From NCBI GenBank assembly GCA_914767885.1, contig CAJZBQ010000040.1:744001-808000 (forward strand): a stretch of DNA of 64,000 nt, written 5' to 3'. The notes under the pieces were generated by a model. It saw only the letters and a program-made list of their open reading frames with translations. It was not told the DNA's origin and did not search any database. Positions 20,346 through 30,452 of the stretch are shown here, in pieces (position 1 is the first letter of the stretch; the number at the start of each line of letters is the position of its first letter). The position numbers were made by a program, and so were the translations under genes. Source of the stretch: Blepharisma stoltei (lineage: Eukaryota; Ciliophora; Heterotrichea; Heterotrichida; Blepharismidae).

Positions 20346-22524
20346 ATGGAAACTATAGAAGATTGAAAACTCAAATACGAAGCCATGGAATCTAAATATT
20401 CAGAGCTTCTACGCCAATATCAAGAATTAAAATCTGTATGTGAGGCTGCTCTTGCTGATAAAGAGCACGATCGCCAGCAAATCGATAGACTTATTGAAGA
20501 AAATGAGGATTTAAGAAACCAGCTAAGCCCACCTCCTTCTGCAATCAATATTCATATCAGTGATTTTGCCAAAACCATTTTTTCAAGGATGCCAGCGATG
20601 CTTAACACAATATCATTATTTGCCCATAAGAATCAAAATTTTGAAACCGATGTCGAAGTCCGAACCTCAGTGCATAAGATGTCTGGCAAGCCTCCTCAAG
20701 CCAATCCTGACCAAGGTGTTGCATTTCAATGTGTTGACCCTGGAATCTATGAAGCTTTTTTCGTTGTTGGAGTATCCAAGTCAAGCCTAGGATCTCTAAA
20801 CCAGTCTAACCCAAAAATATTATTTGAGTATCCTGAAGAAGGCAACTCAATCTCCATATCAGCAAAACGAGTTATACCTGAATTTTGCTTCCCTTCCCCA
20901 ATAGAAATAAAAGAGCTTTCAAATCGATGCTCATCATCAGAAATGAACGAAATTCTATATGGCCCAATGCCGCACCGATCCAAGTGGACATATATTTTTA
21001 CCCTTAGATCAGATGAATGTTTAGATGAAACAAATAGGCTCACAATTCCTAACAATACAAGAGAAGAACTTTATGTTTTAGTTGAAAGAGTCAACGAACT
21101 AGTTTCGAGTGCAGATGACTCTACTCTGTGGGTAGTCCCTAAATGCTATTGCATTGCTAGCTATATTCCTATTTTTGAGCTTCATTATGAAATAATTTCG
21201 AATTTGCAAATTTTGAAGAGACTGCAAAGGATGGAACAGTTTAGTCTGAATGGAGAATTTTCTCCAATTGAGGATGTGATAGAAGATCAGATTAATCTGC
21301 TATCTGCTTATCAAGAGTGCGATTCGATATGACCTGAAATGACAATTGAGATTCCAATAGAAAAATTAGCCCCAGTTCAATATACAGTGCCTGAAGATAT
21401 GAGCCTTCTGGATATTACGTGGCTTTGTATTCCTCTTTTTCACACTTTTACGTTGAATGAATTATTATGAATCATTTTTGCACTAAGCCAAGAAAAATCA
21501 ATTGTATTTGTGTCTAAAAACTTAGGTCTTTTAACCTCTTGCGTGCTAGGATGCTTAACGTTATTGAGACCATTTAAATGGCCTAATATAACAGTTCCCA
21601 TTATTCCTGAATCTTTAAATGAGCTATTGGATGCACCTGTCCCAATTCTTGCAGGACTTCCTGAACTTCCATCAGAAAGAAGAATGAAAACTGCAAATGT
21701 CGTTTGGATTATGATTGATAATGACGACAACAGTCAGAAAATTCAACAGCTTAAAAAAGTGGATGGAGTATTTGAGCCTCAATTTACAGAACTTCGAACT
21801 TTATTAGCTGAGCCTTACAGCCAATTCCAGTCGAAGCAATCTTTATTTAAACCAACTCCCCAAGAAAGAACTGCGGCCACACAAGTTTTCCAAATTTTTA
21901 GCACATTTTGAAATAAAATTATTTTACTCCTCCCCTTTTAATTGGAATAAAATCCATTTTTTGTGCTTTAGCCTCATTTAAATTGAAAAAAATTTGCTTT
22001 CAATAGGAAAATTTTATAAGTGAAAATACTAATTTATATAAAATTAGTGTTTTTACCTAATTTGATTGAAAAAGTTCGAGCAGAAATATAAATTAAAAGC
22101 TTTCAAATTAAATAGATTATATTTTTGAATTAATTCTTCATAAATAAATAAAAAATCATAAATATTGCGCTCAATTATATATTTTTTAGTTTTTAAAATT
22201 TTATAAAATTTTTTTTTTTATCGAGAAAATTTAATCACCAGTTTAAATTGGAACAAGGTTTTTTATTCACTTTAAAAGGAGGGAGTTAGGATATTCTGAA
22301 GGTTATTCGAACAAAGAATGAAAACGAATTTTACTCCTACTTTCTTATAAGATAATTTTTTTTTTACGTTAATAATTTATTATAAAATATATATGATAAT
22401 TATATTTAAGAAGTTAGGAAACAAATGCTCAACAAGTGATATTAAATACGTTGAGTCACTTACAAAGACACTAATGTTCATGAATAGTTCTCAAGTGAAT
22501 AATATTGAAGATAACATTGATTAA
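20346..22524 (+). CDS. DENN domain protein, cut by two IESs
   Basis: The start is ATG 20346, 13 codons before the next Met, with TGA as Trp in between. TGA at 21330 and 21468 are Trp. Excision of IESs 21925-22286 and 22332-22414 leaves 1734 nt, 577 aa, with TAA at 22522-22524. An N-terminal coiled coil (residues 1-60) is followed by uDENN-like text and then a textbook cDENN core: ALSQEKSIVFVSKNLGLLT, LRPFKWPN, PIIPESLNELLDAPVPILAG. DENN proteins act as exchange factors for Rab GTPases. Which Rab is served cannot be told from sequence alone. Confidence 0.88.
21925..22286. mobile_element. IES (TA-bounded, 362 bp), 'tttaaattggaac' family
   Basis: TA at 21925-21926 and 22287-22288. The left end, TActcctccccttttaattgg, mirrors the right end in which tttaaattggaac is followed by ggagggagtTA. 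The interior matches the IES at 24160-24414 ('gaattaattcttcataaa', 'gaaaaagtt'), so the two are copies of one family. Excision restores the DENN frame. Confidence 0.85.
22332..22414. mobile_element. Short IES (TA-bounded, 83 bp)
   Basis: TA at 22332-22333 and 22415-22416; ends TActcctact and aagaagtTA are weakly inverted. Excision joins KRIL to GNKCSTSDIKYVESL in frame. The downstream text is clearly coding and ends in TAA at 22524. Confidence 0.7.
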
Positions 22525-22589
22525 TATTGGTTATATAATTTATTTGTACATTCTGGATAATGTCTTCAAAAATGTTTCAATCTGCGTCC

Positions 22590-23862
22590 TTAATTTTTAA
22601 GAATTTTATAAAACTCCTCAAATGTAACGTATTCTTTTCTTTTTCCAGATAAAATCTTTGCTTTTTCCAGTGTCCATGCCACAAGCCGAGATTGCTCAGA
22701 TGCCTTTTTCTTTTTTTTCAAAGCCATGCTCATTACTGTTTGCAGCTGAGCTCTTCCCAATTCTCCTTCATGGTAAATTTCTACCATTTTGAAGAAAACT
22801 AATTAGAAATTACAGAGCAGTTTTTGCATTGTCATATTCTTTTTAAAATCACTGCCTGGTTCCTTATAGAAAAAAGAAGACTTATCGAAGACTGTCTGCT
22901 GAATAGCTTCAAGAGATTGGACAAAACTTTTTAAATCCACCCATTCTTTGCCTTTGAGTGGGGCCAATAAAATATTTAATAGGTTGTGAGTGGTAATAAA
23001 ACAGTCTAAAAAGTGCTGAATTATGTTTGATATATGCACTTCAGGGTTGTTTTTATAAATTCTTGACCCATGGTTGGGCTTGTGTGTGAAATAGAGATGC
23101 AAGAAATTCTGCCGGATTATTTCATATTCTTCATTTGTATCTAACTTCTTCTCCCTTCTAAGAAAGGAAACTATTAAATATTTTTAGGAAATTAACGTTC
23201 TTTTGTTTGAGAGCAAATTTTTATATAAAAAATATTTTCATATATATTGTAATAATGAATCTCTATTAAATTTTGGTTTTTAAATCTAAAAAATTATATA
23301 ATTTATGAACGCAGAATACCAGCCAGAAAAAGTATGACCAGGGCACTTGTCTTATCAGTCTAAGCTTGATTAGCCATTTTTTAAAACCATAAAAAAACTA
23401 ACAGACACAAATTAATTTAAAAATTAAAATTGATAGTCAGTTATGATCTAAAATTTTCAGGGGTTAGCATAATTTTATATAAATTGTTTAAATCTCCATA
23501 TAAAGGAGTAAGTAGAAAATACAAGTTTTATTCCGACCTAGCCATTGCTCTTCAATAGAAGTGAAACTTCTAATTGAAGTAAGCCCTGATGAGTGTGTAG
23601 CTGTTGAAGGCTCCATAATAAAAGATTCAGCGTCCTCTCTTTCTGCAAGAATTGAAGCAGAGGAAGGAGAAAATTGGACGTAATCGTTAGTTTTAGTGTC
23701 GTGAAAAATATTTAAGCTTAGCTGGAACGCTTTTCTCCTTGGTGGGCATTTGTGTTTGAAATTTGCATATCTGTGTACTAATTTTGATAGAAAAAATACT
23801 TTTAATTCTGTGTCTCTATTATCTTCTATCATCATATTAAATTGTTCCCTTTCCTGATCCAT
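22590..23862 (-). CDS. Hypothetical protein, one IES and one 15-nt intron
   Basis: From ATG 23862 (MDQEREQFN) to TAA 22590. The IES 23142-23508 and the 15-nt intron 22799-22813 (gtaatttctaattag on the coding strand) are removed to give 891 nt, 296 aa, with joins FYL|DTNEEYE and KLL|FFFKMVE. The C-terminus (LQTVMSMALKKKK ... YVTFEEFYKILKN) looks like a helix-loop-helix EF-hand-type end, without a clear calcium loop. No family recognised. The gene is convergent with the DENN gene, 65 bp apart. Confidence 0.75.
23142..23508. mobile_element. IES (TA-bounded, 367 bp)
   Basis: TA at 23142-23143 and 23509-23510. Ends TAacttcttctccc and, complemented, TActcctttatatgg are loosely similar. The interior is non-coding in the host frame. 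Removal joins ...KTCIFY to LDTNEEYEII... without a stop. Confidence 0.75.
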
Positions 23863-24159
23863 AATTGTCACTATTGGAGACCAAATTAAATTTTATTTGA
23901 CTAAATATAAGATTTAAATTTTCTCAATATATTTTTATTTTCAGTTTATTTTATATAAGGATTTTATTGCTCATCACATAATTAGCTTATTTTCTATTTG
24001 ATTCTAAAATTGGCTTTTTATATTAAATTTTCTCAATGTAATTTTACTTTCAGTGCTGTAGGGTTATAAATCAACTAATTATCATAAATTAAAGAGCCAA
24101 CCTAATAATTCTTCACATTCAAACATTATTTTTAATTAATCTTGAGTCAAGCTTGGATT

Positions 24160-24414
24160 TACTCTCCCCCTTTTTTTTAGAACAAACATAGGTAAAATTT
24201 CCACTAATTTTTATGAAATTGGTTTGGGCCTAATTTAACAGAAAAAGTTGAATTAGAATTATTTAAACATTTTTCACACTAAATCGATATATGTTTGAAT
24301 TAATTCTTCATAAAATTAAATAAAATTTAAAAATGTTATTCAATTTATATATATTTTCTAAAAACATTTTTTATTGAAAAAAAATAATTTTTTTAAATTT
24401 AAAGGGGGGAAAGC
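24160..24414. mobile_element. Intergenic IES/MITE (TA-bounded, 255 bp)
   Basis: The left end TActctccccc plus 'agaacaaacataggtaaaatttcc' and the right end 'tttaaaggggggaaagcTA' form terminal inverted repeats. Its interior is homologous to the IES at 21925. 'ataggtaaaatttccac' also occurs at about 31037 in the large IES. No gene is interrupted, so excision cannot be tested by frame. Confidence 0.75.
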
Positions 24415-24451
24415 TAGTAAAATCGCTTTTTTGTCATTCCATATCGAAAAC

Positions 24452-24577
24452 TTAAGGTGCTTGCACTCTGACACCATTAATAAGCCAGAATTGCTTTATA
24501 AAATTCACCAAAATTTGCAACTTTAAACATTTTCTAAAAATTCTGCCACATTGCTCAAAAATCCAAGTTTTCTTCAT
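24452..24577 (-). CDS. Possible 41-aa small protein
   Basis: ATG 24577 to TAA 24452-24454 encodes a basic, hydrophobic 41-residue peptide (MKKTWIFEQCGRIF... ending GVRVQAP). It is divergent from the uS10 gene, whose ATG is 68 bp away. Codon use looks coding rather than spacer-like, but no family is recognised and it could be chance. Confidence 0.3.
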   Translation of the reverse strand: MKKTWIFEQCGRIFRKCLKLQILVNFIKQFWLINGVRVQAP

Positions 24578-24645
24578 AATATCACCCTGAAGCTCAGCCT
24601 TGTTTACGATTATTCAGAAGCCATTTATAATTAGAGTGGCTGAAA

Positions 24646-25353
24646 ATGGAAGACACTGCATTTGAGAAAGGAAAAGGAAAGGGAGTTGAAAGCGAATCAA
24701 AGCCTCAAAAAATTAGATTCACCCTCACTTCCACAAAGCTACAAGTTTTGGAGAACAGTAACCAATAATTAGTGACATCCAAGCTCATCTCTTCTGCTAA
24801 CTCCCCCCTCAGTGAGCAAGTAAATCATTGGGAGAATCTTTTTTTTCTAAAAAAAAATTCTGGATGAGCAAAAAATTTGTTTTTATATCAATATTTTATG
24901 AAAAATATTTTGATATACAAGTGATAATTATTAAAATTAAATCTCATTCTATAGCTTGTATTTAAACATAATTTTTATAAATTAATTTTAATTTTTCTTT
25001 CCTATTTTTCTAAACTGGATATATTAAATTTTAAAAAAAATTTAATATAAATATTATATGTATAAAATTTTTTTAAAGCAAACTAACTTAGTGAACTCAC
25101 AAAATTTTTTATTCGGTTATGTAAGAAGGAAAACCTCAAGACCTACGGTCCAGTGAGACTTCCAACTAAGATCTTGCGCATAACAGTCAGAAAAAGTCCT
25201 TGCGGAAACGGAACCTCAACATTTGATAGACTAGAAATGAGAATCCACAAACGAGTTGTCACCTTGATCTGCCCAACTGATTTCATCAAAAAAGTGACTG
25301 ATTTTAATATCGACCCTGGTGTGGAAGTAGAGCTTCATTTCACAGAGTTCTAA
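24646..25353 (+). CDS. RPS20: Ribosomal protein uS10 (eukaryotic S20)
   Basis: ATG 24646, a 15-nt intron at 24758-24772 (gtaaccaataattag) and an IES at 24798-25121; together they leave 369 nt, 122 aa, the usual family size. Conserved S10 text is present: KIRFTLTSTKLQVLE, then GPVRLPTKILRITVRKSPCGNG, FDRLEMRIHKRV and the closing DPGVEVELHF. The protein sits in the 40S head. An essential gene unreadable without excision is strong evidence that this window is unedited germline sequence or retains its IESs. Confidence 0.95.
24798..25121. mobile_element. IES (TA-bounded, 324 bp) in the uS10 gene
   Basis: TA at 24798-24799 and 25122-25123. The left end TAactcccccctcagtgag carries the 'cagtgagcaa' variant of the common 'gtgagcgaac' end; the right end holds 'gtgaactcac' and 'attttttattcg'. 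Removal joins SKLISSA to KKENLKTYG, the expected S10 sequence. Confidence 0.88.
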
Positions 25354-25389
25354 ATAATCCAACCTAGTTATCTAAAGATATAATTAAAT

Positions 25390-25641
25390 ATGGGAAAACG
25401 CAAAAGCTCTAGCAAAATCACTAAAGCCCCCAAACCCAAGTTGGACAGGATCTTTGACTGTCCATTCTGCAACCACAGTAAAACTGTAGAAGTGATGTTT
25501 CAAAAAACCCTCGGCAAAGCCAGCATAAGCTGCAGGGTCTGTGCAGCGACCTGGGATACCAAAGTGACTGCCCTCAGTGAAGCTATTGATGTGTACAGTG
25601 ACTGGATTGACGAGTGTGCAAGGAGAAACCCTAAAGAATAA
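25390..25641 (+). CDS. ELOF1: Transcription elongation factor 1 homologue (ELOF1/Elf1)
   Basis: 83 aa, normal length. Basic N-terminal tail MGKRKSSSK, then a zinc ribbon with CPFC (about residue 25) and CRVC (about 49) as the four metal ligands. ATWDTKV and the helix AIDVYSDWIDEC are family-typical. It assists RNA polymerase II elongation on chromatin. It lies 36 bp after the uS10 stop, in the same direction. Confidence 0.95.
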   Translation: MGKRKSSSKITKAPKPKLDRIFDCPFCNHSKTVEVMFQKTLGKASISCRVCAATWDTKVTALSEAIDVYSDWIDECARRNPKE

Positions 25642-25662
25642 TTGGCAAATTTACATTAAAAT

Positions 25663-27012
25663 TTAAGCTTTAAGTACATTAAGGAACACACAAATACAAG
25701 TGATATCGTCAATCACCTCTTCTTCTTTGCACCATCTGTTGTGAGCTTCTTTTGCCAAAGCTTTGCAAGCACCATCGGAGTCTTGAAGTCTCCAGTGCGG
25801 GACTACGATTTTTACAATGTCTTCGTTGGGGATGAATTCAAAAATGCCGTCACTTCCTAAACAGATAAACTTATCTTCTGGGGTCATGTTAAATTCCAAG
25901 ATTTCAGGGTCACATATAACTCCTACAGATGAGGCAACACCGTCACCAAGCGAACGAGACATTGCTAAGCCTGGCAGATCTTGGTGTTTAAGCCAAACTC
26001 TAGCAGGCCCAAGAGGGTTCCCATGTTCGTCTTGGTAAGATTCAATCCTGCCACCACAGTGTAAAATTCTAGCAGACTCGTCTTTTTCATCTGGCTTGTG
26101 ATCCCGCGACAAAACAATTGACATCCAATGTCTACCTGAAGCTGTCGTATTTGACGTATCATTGACTTGTCTAGCTATTAAAGCTCTCGAATCTCCTACA
26201 TTTGCACAAAAAAGTGTTGTGCCTTTAATAAGGACCATTATCAGCGTCGTGCCACTGAAATTGATATCAATTTCCAGGTCTTGCAAATCCGAGTTGCATC
26301 TTAAAATGCTTGCTATTATTGCTTTTTTTGGAGACGTATACAGGTTTGGATCATTTGCCAGAAGCTCAGGCAGTCTCTTTTTCACAAACCCTGAAACCTC
26401 TCCACCATAAAATCCATGCCCATCACAGACTCCAAATAAATGCATATCAGAGCGGTTTGCAAAATTCGTGAACTCAAAGTGGTTATCTTGGTTTGTTTTC
26501 CCTGGGTTTTCAGGGATATAGCCTTTATTTGTAGAGAATGAAACTTGTGAAATTAAAGGGATATTTGTATTGGTTTCAAGAGAAAATTTTCTTCGGTGGG
26601 TTTTTTCTGGCTCAAGCTTCCTTAGAGTGTTCAGACTTGAAGGCCTTTCTGCAAGTGAAGAGGTTCGGCTGTGCCGTGCAGATTTCGCCTTTTTTTTGTC
26701 GCTGCCTTTTGGGGTGGAAGTTTTCGGTGGATTGTGATTGTGAGTAAAATTGTCAGTTGCAGTTTTTGAAGGATTTTTTAAGAAATCGTCTTTTAAGAGC
26801 TGAGCGATTCGGTCTGTAATTGCGTCGAGTGATGAAGGAGCTGAGGAATGAGAGTATGAAGGTCTATGCCGAGGTCCGAGTGTATTTTTGTTGGAAGAAC
26901 TGTAAGGATTTTTGGATGGGGTATTTTCTTTTTTTGATGAGCTTTGAATTCGTGATCCTGGGGTTATAGGTCTAGCATTTGATTTGCGAGGAATAAGATT
27001 CTTACTTGCCAT
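25663..27012 (-). CDS. PP2C/PPM-type protein serine/threonine phosphatase
   Basis: 449 aa. A low-complexity Ser/Pro/Lys-rich N-terminal region (about 150 residues) precedes the catalytic domain. Metal-binding and catalytic motifs appear in order: VCDGHGFYGG, FCANVGDSRALIAR, LSRDHKPDEKDE, GLAMSRSLGD and CLGSDGIFEF. All acidic metal ligands are present, so it should be active. It is intronless with no insertion, and convergent with ELOF1 with only about 20 bp between stops. Confidence 0.95.
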   Translation of the reverse strand: MASKNLIPRKSNARPITPGSRIQSSSKKENTPSKNPYSSSNKNTLGPRHRPSYSHSSAPSSLDAITDRIAQLLKDDFLKNPSKTATDNFTHNHNPPKTSTPKGSDKKKAKSARHSRTSSLAERPSSLNTLRKLEPEKTHRRKFSLETNTNIPLISQVSFSTNKGYIPENPGKTNQDNHFEFTNFANRSDMHLFGVCDGHGFYGGEVSGFVKKRLPELLANDPNLYTSPKKAIIASILRCNSDLQDLEIDINFSGTTLIMVLIKGTTLFCANVGDSRALIARQVNDTSNTTASGRHWMSIVLSRDHKPDEKDESARILHCGGRIESYQDEHGNPLGPARVWLKHQDLPGLAMSRSLGDGVASSVGVICDPEILEFNMTPEDKFICLGSDGIFEFIPNEDIVKIVVPHWRLQDSDGACKALAKEAHNRWCKEEEVIDDITCICVFLNVLKA

Positions 27013-27384
27013 TATAAGAAATAATTACTGTTAATAATTAAATCTGAATGGTTAAATCAGATTTGAATTTTTTTACCCATTTATGCCTAAAAGTCTTCAC
27101 AAGATAGATCATCTCAGAATCTGCAAATTAAGGGTTTTTCTTTTTTTTTCGGCTTGAATGTCGGTATATTTGAATTTAAATATTCTAATTTAAATATAGC
27201 CTATATAAATTAATCATTAAATAATACTCTGGACGCTGAGACGTTTAAAACTCCATTTTTAGCTTTGAAAGTCCCATAAAATCCAATCTCAATCTAAAAA
27301 TAAGAAAAAATTGGCCAAGACCTAAAAGAATGCTTATTCATGCCATATTAATAAAAAATCTATGCAGACTCAAAAAGTTAATTT
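27013..27384. other. AT-rich intergenic
   Basis: Spacer between two minus-strand genes; nothing recognised. Confidence 0.5.
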
Positions 27385-28860
27385 CTAACTATCCTCTTCT
27401 TCTTTAACATTGATATTTGGCCTGAACACATTAAAAGAGTTCGCAGCAGTTGACAAGATCATCTGGTAATCAGGATGATACATCACTTCTTTGACATCTT
27501 CCTGTCCCTGATGAATAAACAATAATTGAGGAGGGTACCCAGGCTCAATTTCCCCTTCAGCTTCAACTGACAAGTCCCACACCGTAATTCTATCATCAGC
27601 TGAGGCTACTACAAGCTCACAACTATCCATCGGATTCCAGCATATTGACGTGATCGAATCAGAATGCCATTTAATTGATGCAGCCTGCTGCTGAGAAAAC
27701 CTCAGATCCCACACCTTAAAAGAGCAGTCATCTGAGCCTGATGCGATTTGGCTTGCTTCTTGAGTGTTCCAGGATATTACATTTACATCAGATTCATGTG
27801 CATTAGGCATTGTTATTTGTGCATCAGCTGTGGCTACCCTTGTGTCCCAAATTTTAATGGATTTATCACATGAGCAGCTTGCGAAGACTGTTTGCTCTGT
27901 AGGACTTCTTTGTATATCCTCAACAGCATCTTTATGCCCATTGTATGTTTTGGAGTGGCTCCATTGTGATCCGTTGTACTCAAACATGTGTATTCCTTCA
28001 CCACCTGCATATAATGTTCCATTATATCCCCAACAAAGGCCATATCCTTCATTGTGGACGTTAAAGGTATTAACTACGACAGCTCGGGATTTTACAACCC
28101 CATTTGCAGACTCCAGCTTTTTTAAAGGTGAACTGAGGTCAAAAATATTGACAACTCCTTTTTCGCTCCATGTGGCCACTGCGTTAAAGTCTTGATTTGC
28201 TCTTATTCTGTTGACGACTCCATGATGGGAAAATTCCACATAATCCATTTTTGCTTCGTCGCCTTCTTCAGCTTCTTCTTCAGAGCTGTCTTCTTCAGAG
28301 GCAGACTTATCGTCATACTGAGTTTTATAAAGCTCTGACCATTTCATGACGTAAACTTTGTTTTGGCCTTCAGGGGCTTGCGTCCCACTTACCAGATAAA
28401 TTGTGTACGGAAACCCAGTGCACATTTCTGGGCCTTTTATATTGTCTAATGACAGACAAGACCACTCCACTGAAGTTCGATAAAACAGCTCATAAGCTTC
28501 ATTCTCGAAATCCAAAATTTCGCCTTGTTTAATTTGGCGTGGATCTCCGGTCCATATTTCTTTTTCCTCTTCTGGCTCAATTTTTTCCTCTTCCATCGCA
28601 TTATAGCTAGGATCATTGACAAGGCTAATTTCTCCATCTTTTGTCTCTTCCAGTCGTAAATTCTTGAAATCTTCCCATTCTTCAGCCTCGCCCACACTGC
28701 TGCCACTATGATAGACAGCTTCACTTTCGCTGTCATATTCATCCTCCCCGTGGTCTTCGTACTCTAATTCTCTGATATCTTCAGGCTCCTTCACGACATT
28801 GCTGTGTAGCTTTTTGTTAGGCTTTTCAGACTTTTTCTGAACTCTTGGCCTTTTTCTCAT
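27385..28860 (-). CDS. GRWD1: GRWD1/RRB1-like WD40 protein (ribosome biogenesis)
   Basis: 491 aa. The acidic N-terminus (repeated Glu/Asp, residues about 25-110) is followed by an H4-binding-type segment with YELFYRTSVEWSCLSLD, a second acidic patch (EEDSSEEEAEEGDEAKMDYVEF) and WD repeats (ASCSCDKSIKIWDTR, ASGSDDCSFKVWDLR, VASADDRITVWDLS). The arrangement matches glutamate-rich WD protein 1 / yeast Rrb1, the chaperone of ribosomal protein uL3. ATG 28860 follows an in-frame-clean AT leader. No insertion. Confidence 0.9.
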   Translation of the reverse strand: MRKRPRVQKKSEKPNKKLHSNVVKEPEDIRELEYEDHGEDEYDSESEAVYHSGSSVGEAEEWEDFKNLRLEETKDGEISLVNDPSYNAMEEEKIEPEEEKEIWTGDPRQIKQGEILDFENEAYELFYRTSVEWSCLSLDNIKGPEMCTGFPYTIYLVSGTQAPEGQNKVYVMKWSELYKTQYDDKSASEEDSSEEEAEEGDEAKMDYVEFSHHGVVNRIRANQDFNAVATWSEKGVVNIFDLSSPLKKLESANGVVKSRAVVVNTFNVHNEGYGLCWGYNGTLYAGGEGIHMFEYNGSQWSHSKTYNGHKDAVEDIQRSPTEQTVFASCSCDKSIKIWDTRVATADAQITMPNAHESDVNVISWNTQEASQIASGSDDCSFKVWDLRFSQQQAASIKWHSDSITSICWNPMDSCELVVASADDRITVWDLSVEAEGEIEPGYPPQLLFIHQGQEDVKEVMYHPDYQMILSTAANSFNVFRPNINVKEEEDS

Positions 28861-28908
28861 TTTGTGTTATTAATTATGGGTCACAGATTAATTATGTATG
28901 CTAAAAGG

Positions 28909-29973
28909 TTAAAATATATCTGCGTACTCGTCAAGTTTCTCGTCATATCCTTCTTCTTCATCACCGAAGAGATTCCCTTTTTTGTCGATTCCTTTAATTA
29001 CAGGCTGCTTCTTTGTGGCTTTTTTCTTGGTTGGGCCTTTTTCTTGCTTCACTTTGTCAGCGTGAGCAATGTTGGTTTGAGACACAATTTCGCTTAATTG
29101 AGTGGAATCGAGCAGGGTGGACATATCTTTTAGTAATTCTTTAAAGAATATTGGGATTCTGTAGTGGGCATTGCCATGTGTTAGTTTTCGTGAAACTTCT
29201 CCTGCAAAGTCCAGGTAGTTTTGCTCACTGATTAGCTCTTCTATGTAAATAAAATGGTATTCGGTTCGAGCGAAATTAGCTCTGCTAATTTTCTCTCCCT
29301 CAAGCAATTTTATTTCGAGAACTTCTGCACAGCAATAGCGGTTTAACTCTGGGGATAACCCAGAGGAACTGCTCCTCAGTGCGCTCAAGAAGCTAAGGTC
29401 TTTACCCCTCAGCACACCCGAGGAAGGTGACCTTTAGGCGGAACACGCGAGGAGCTGAGTCGAACAATAAACCGAAGCCCGTCGAAGCCGGAACATTTTA
29501 TTTTCCCGTGCCCTAGAGCAACTAAGTGAGTCGATCCAGAGGTCCATGAGCCCGACAGTGGATAAATATGGTGAAAGCCCTGGACAAGGTGACCCCGTAG
29601 AGGACGTTAAACGTTATAGATAATTAACGATAATGATCAGCTCTTCTACTTTGGTGACTTGGAAAAGCTCGTCAGTCAATTCGTGGTCTGCTTTTTCTTC
29701 TTTCTGCTTTTGGGCTCTTTTTTCGTCAAAATCTGGAGTTTTTCCTTGGGTTTCACGTTTTTTCTCCTGGTTCTTTTTTTCAAACTCTTCACCAATCTTC
29801 TTTTTGTTCTTCTTGACGGCTTTGGGGGCAGATTGCTCCTGAGCTGTAGGTGCTGGAGGTTCTGACACGACTGGAGCGGTAAACTCATCAGAAAACTTGT
29901 TTTGGGAATCTAAAATCTTCTGGATTTCGTCCTCATCCTTTTCTGCAAGCCCTTCCCAGTCTTCTTCAGACAT
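28909..29973 (-). CDS. EIF3J: Translation initiation factor eIF3 subunit J, split by a retroposon
   Basis: ATG 29973 (MSEEDWEGL) to TAA 28909. Removing 29244-29648 (retroposon plus one TSD) leaves 660 nt, 219 aa, with junction QVTKVEEL|ISEQNYLDFAGEV. Features: N-terminal acidic DWE motif, central Lys/Glu-rich linker, conserved YLDFAGEVSRKL and FFKELLKDMSTLLDS, basic KKKATKKQ, and an acidic aromatic tail EYADIF like the DDYDDFM end of animal eIF3j. It binds the 40S decoding site. Confidence 0.9.
29244..29638 (+). mobile_element. Family-A SINE-like retroposon with 10-bp TSD
   Basis: Direct repeat agctcttcta at 29234-29243 and 29639-29648. The 5' part ('aaataaaatgg.attcgg', 'cgagaacttctgcacagcaatag') recurs at 30491 and, inverted, at 56122-56520; the 3' part recurs at 1-111. 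The TSD ends in TA, so TA-dependent excision would also restore the eIF3j frame. Confidence 0.88.
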
Positions 29974-30452
29974 TTTATATTGCAAAGTACCTTATCACAA
30001 ATCAATAAATGGCTTTCATGGAAATAATCTCAAATTAGGGCATTTATTTAATATTGAAACATTTTAAAAAGTTAAGAATCTTAGCTTATAATTTAATTTG
30101 GAAAATAATGGATTTTTCTGAAGAGATAATATAATATAATAATTTTTATAGCAAAGCAAATCTATTAGAATTTATCCCTATCACCTATTTTAAATATTAT
30201 TTCCTTTCCACACACGAAATCTCTATCATAAGTATATCTACATCTTAGATTTTAGTTAAACTCTTTGAATCCGAGAAGCTAATTTATATGCAAAATTCTA
30301 TACCATTTGATTTACTAGTATTAGAATATCTTATAAGTCAATAAATCTTGCTTATAACAATGGCTGGTGAATTAATTTTCTCATAAGTCTGATAATTATT
30401 AAAATATGTTTCACAACACTTCCGTTATAATCCATAATTATAATACCGTAGC
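29974..30452. other. AT-rich intergenic
   Basis: Divergent promoter region between eIF3j and the small gene at 30453. No frame or RNA gene seen. Confidence 0.5.
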
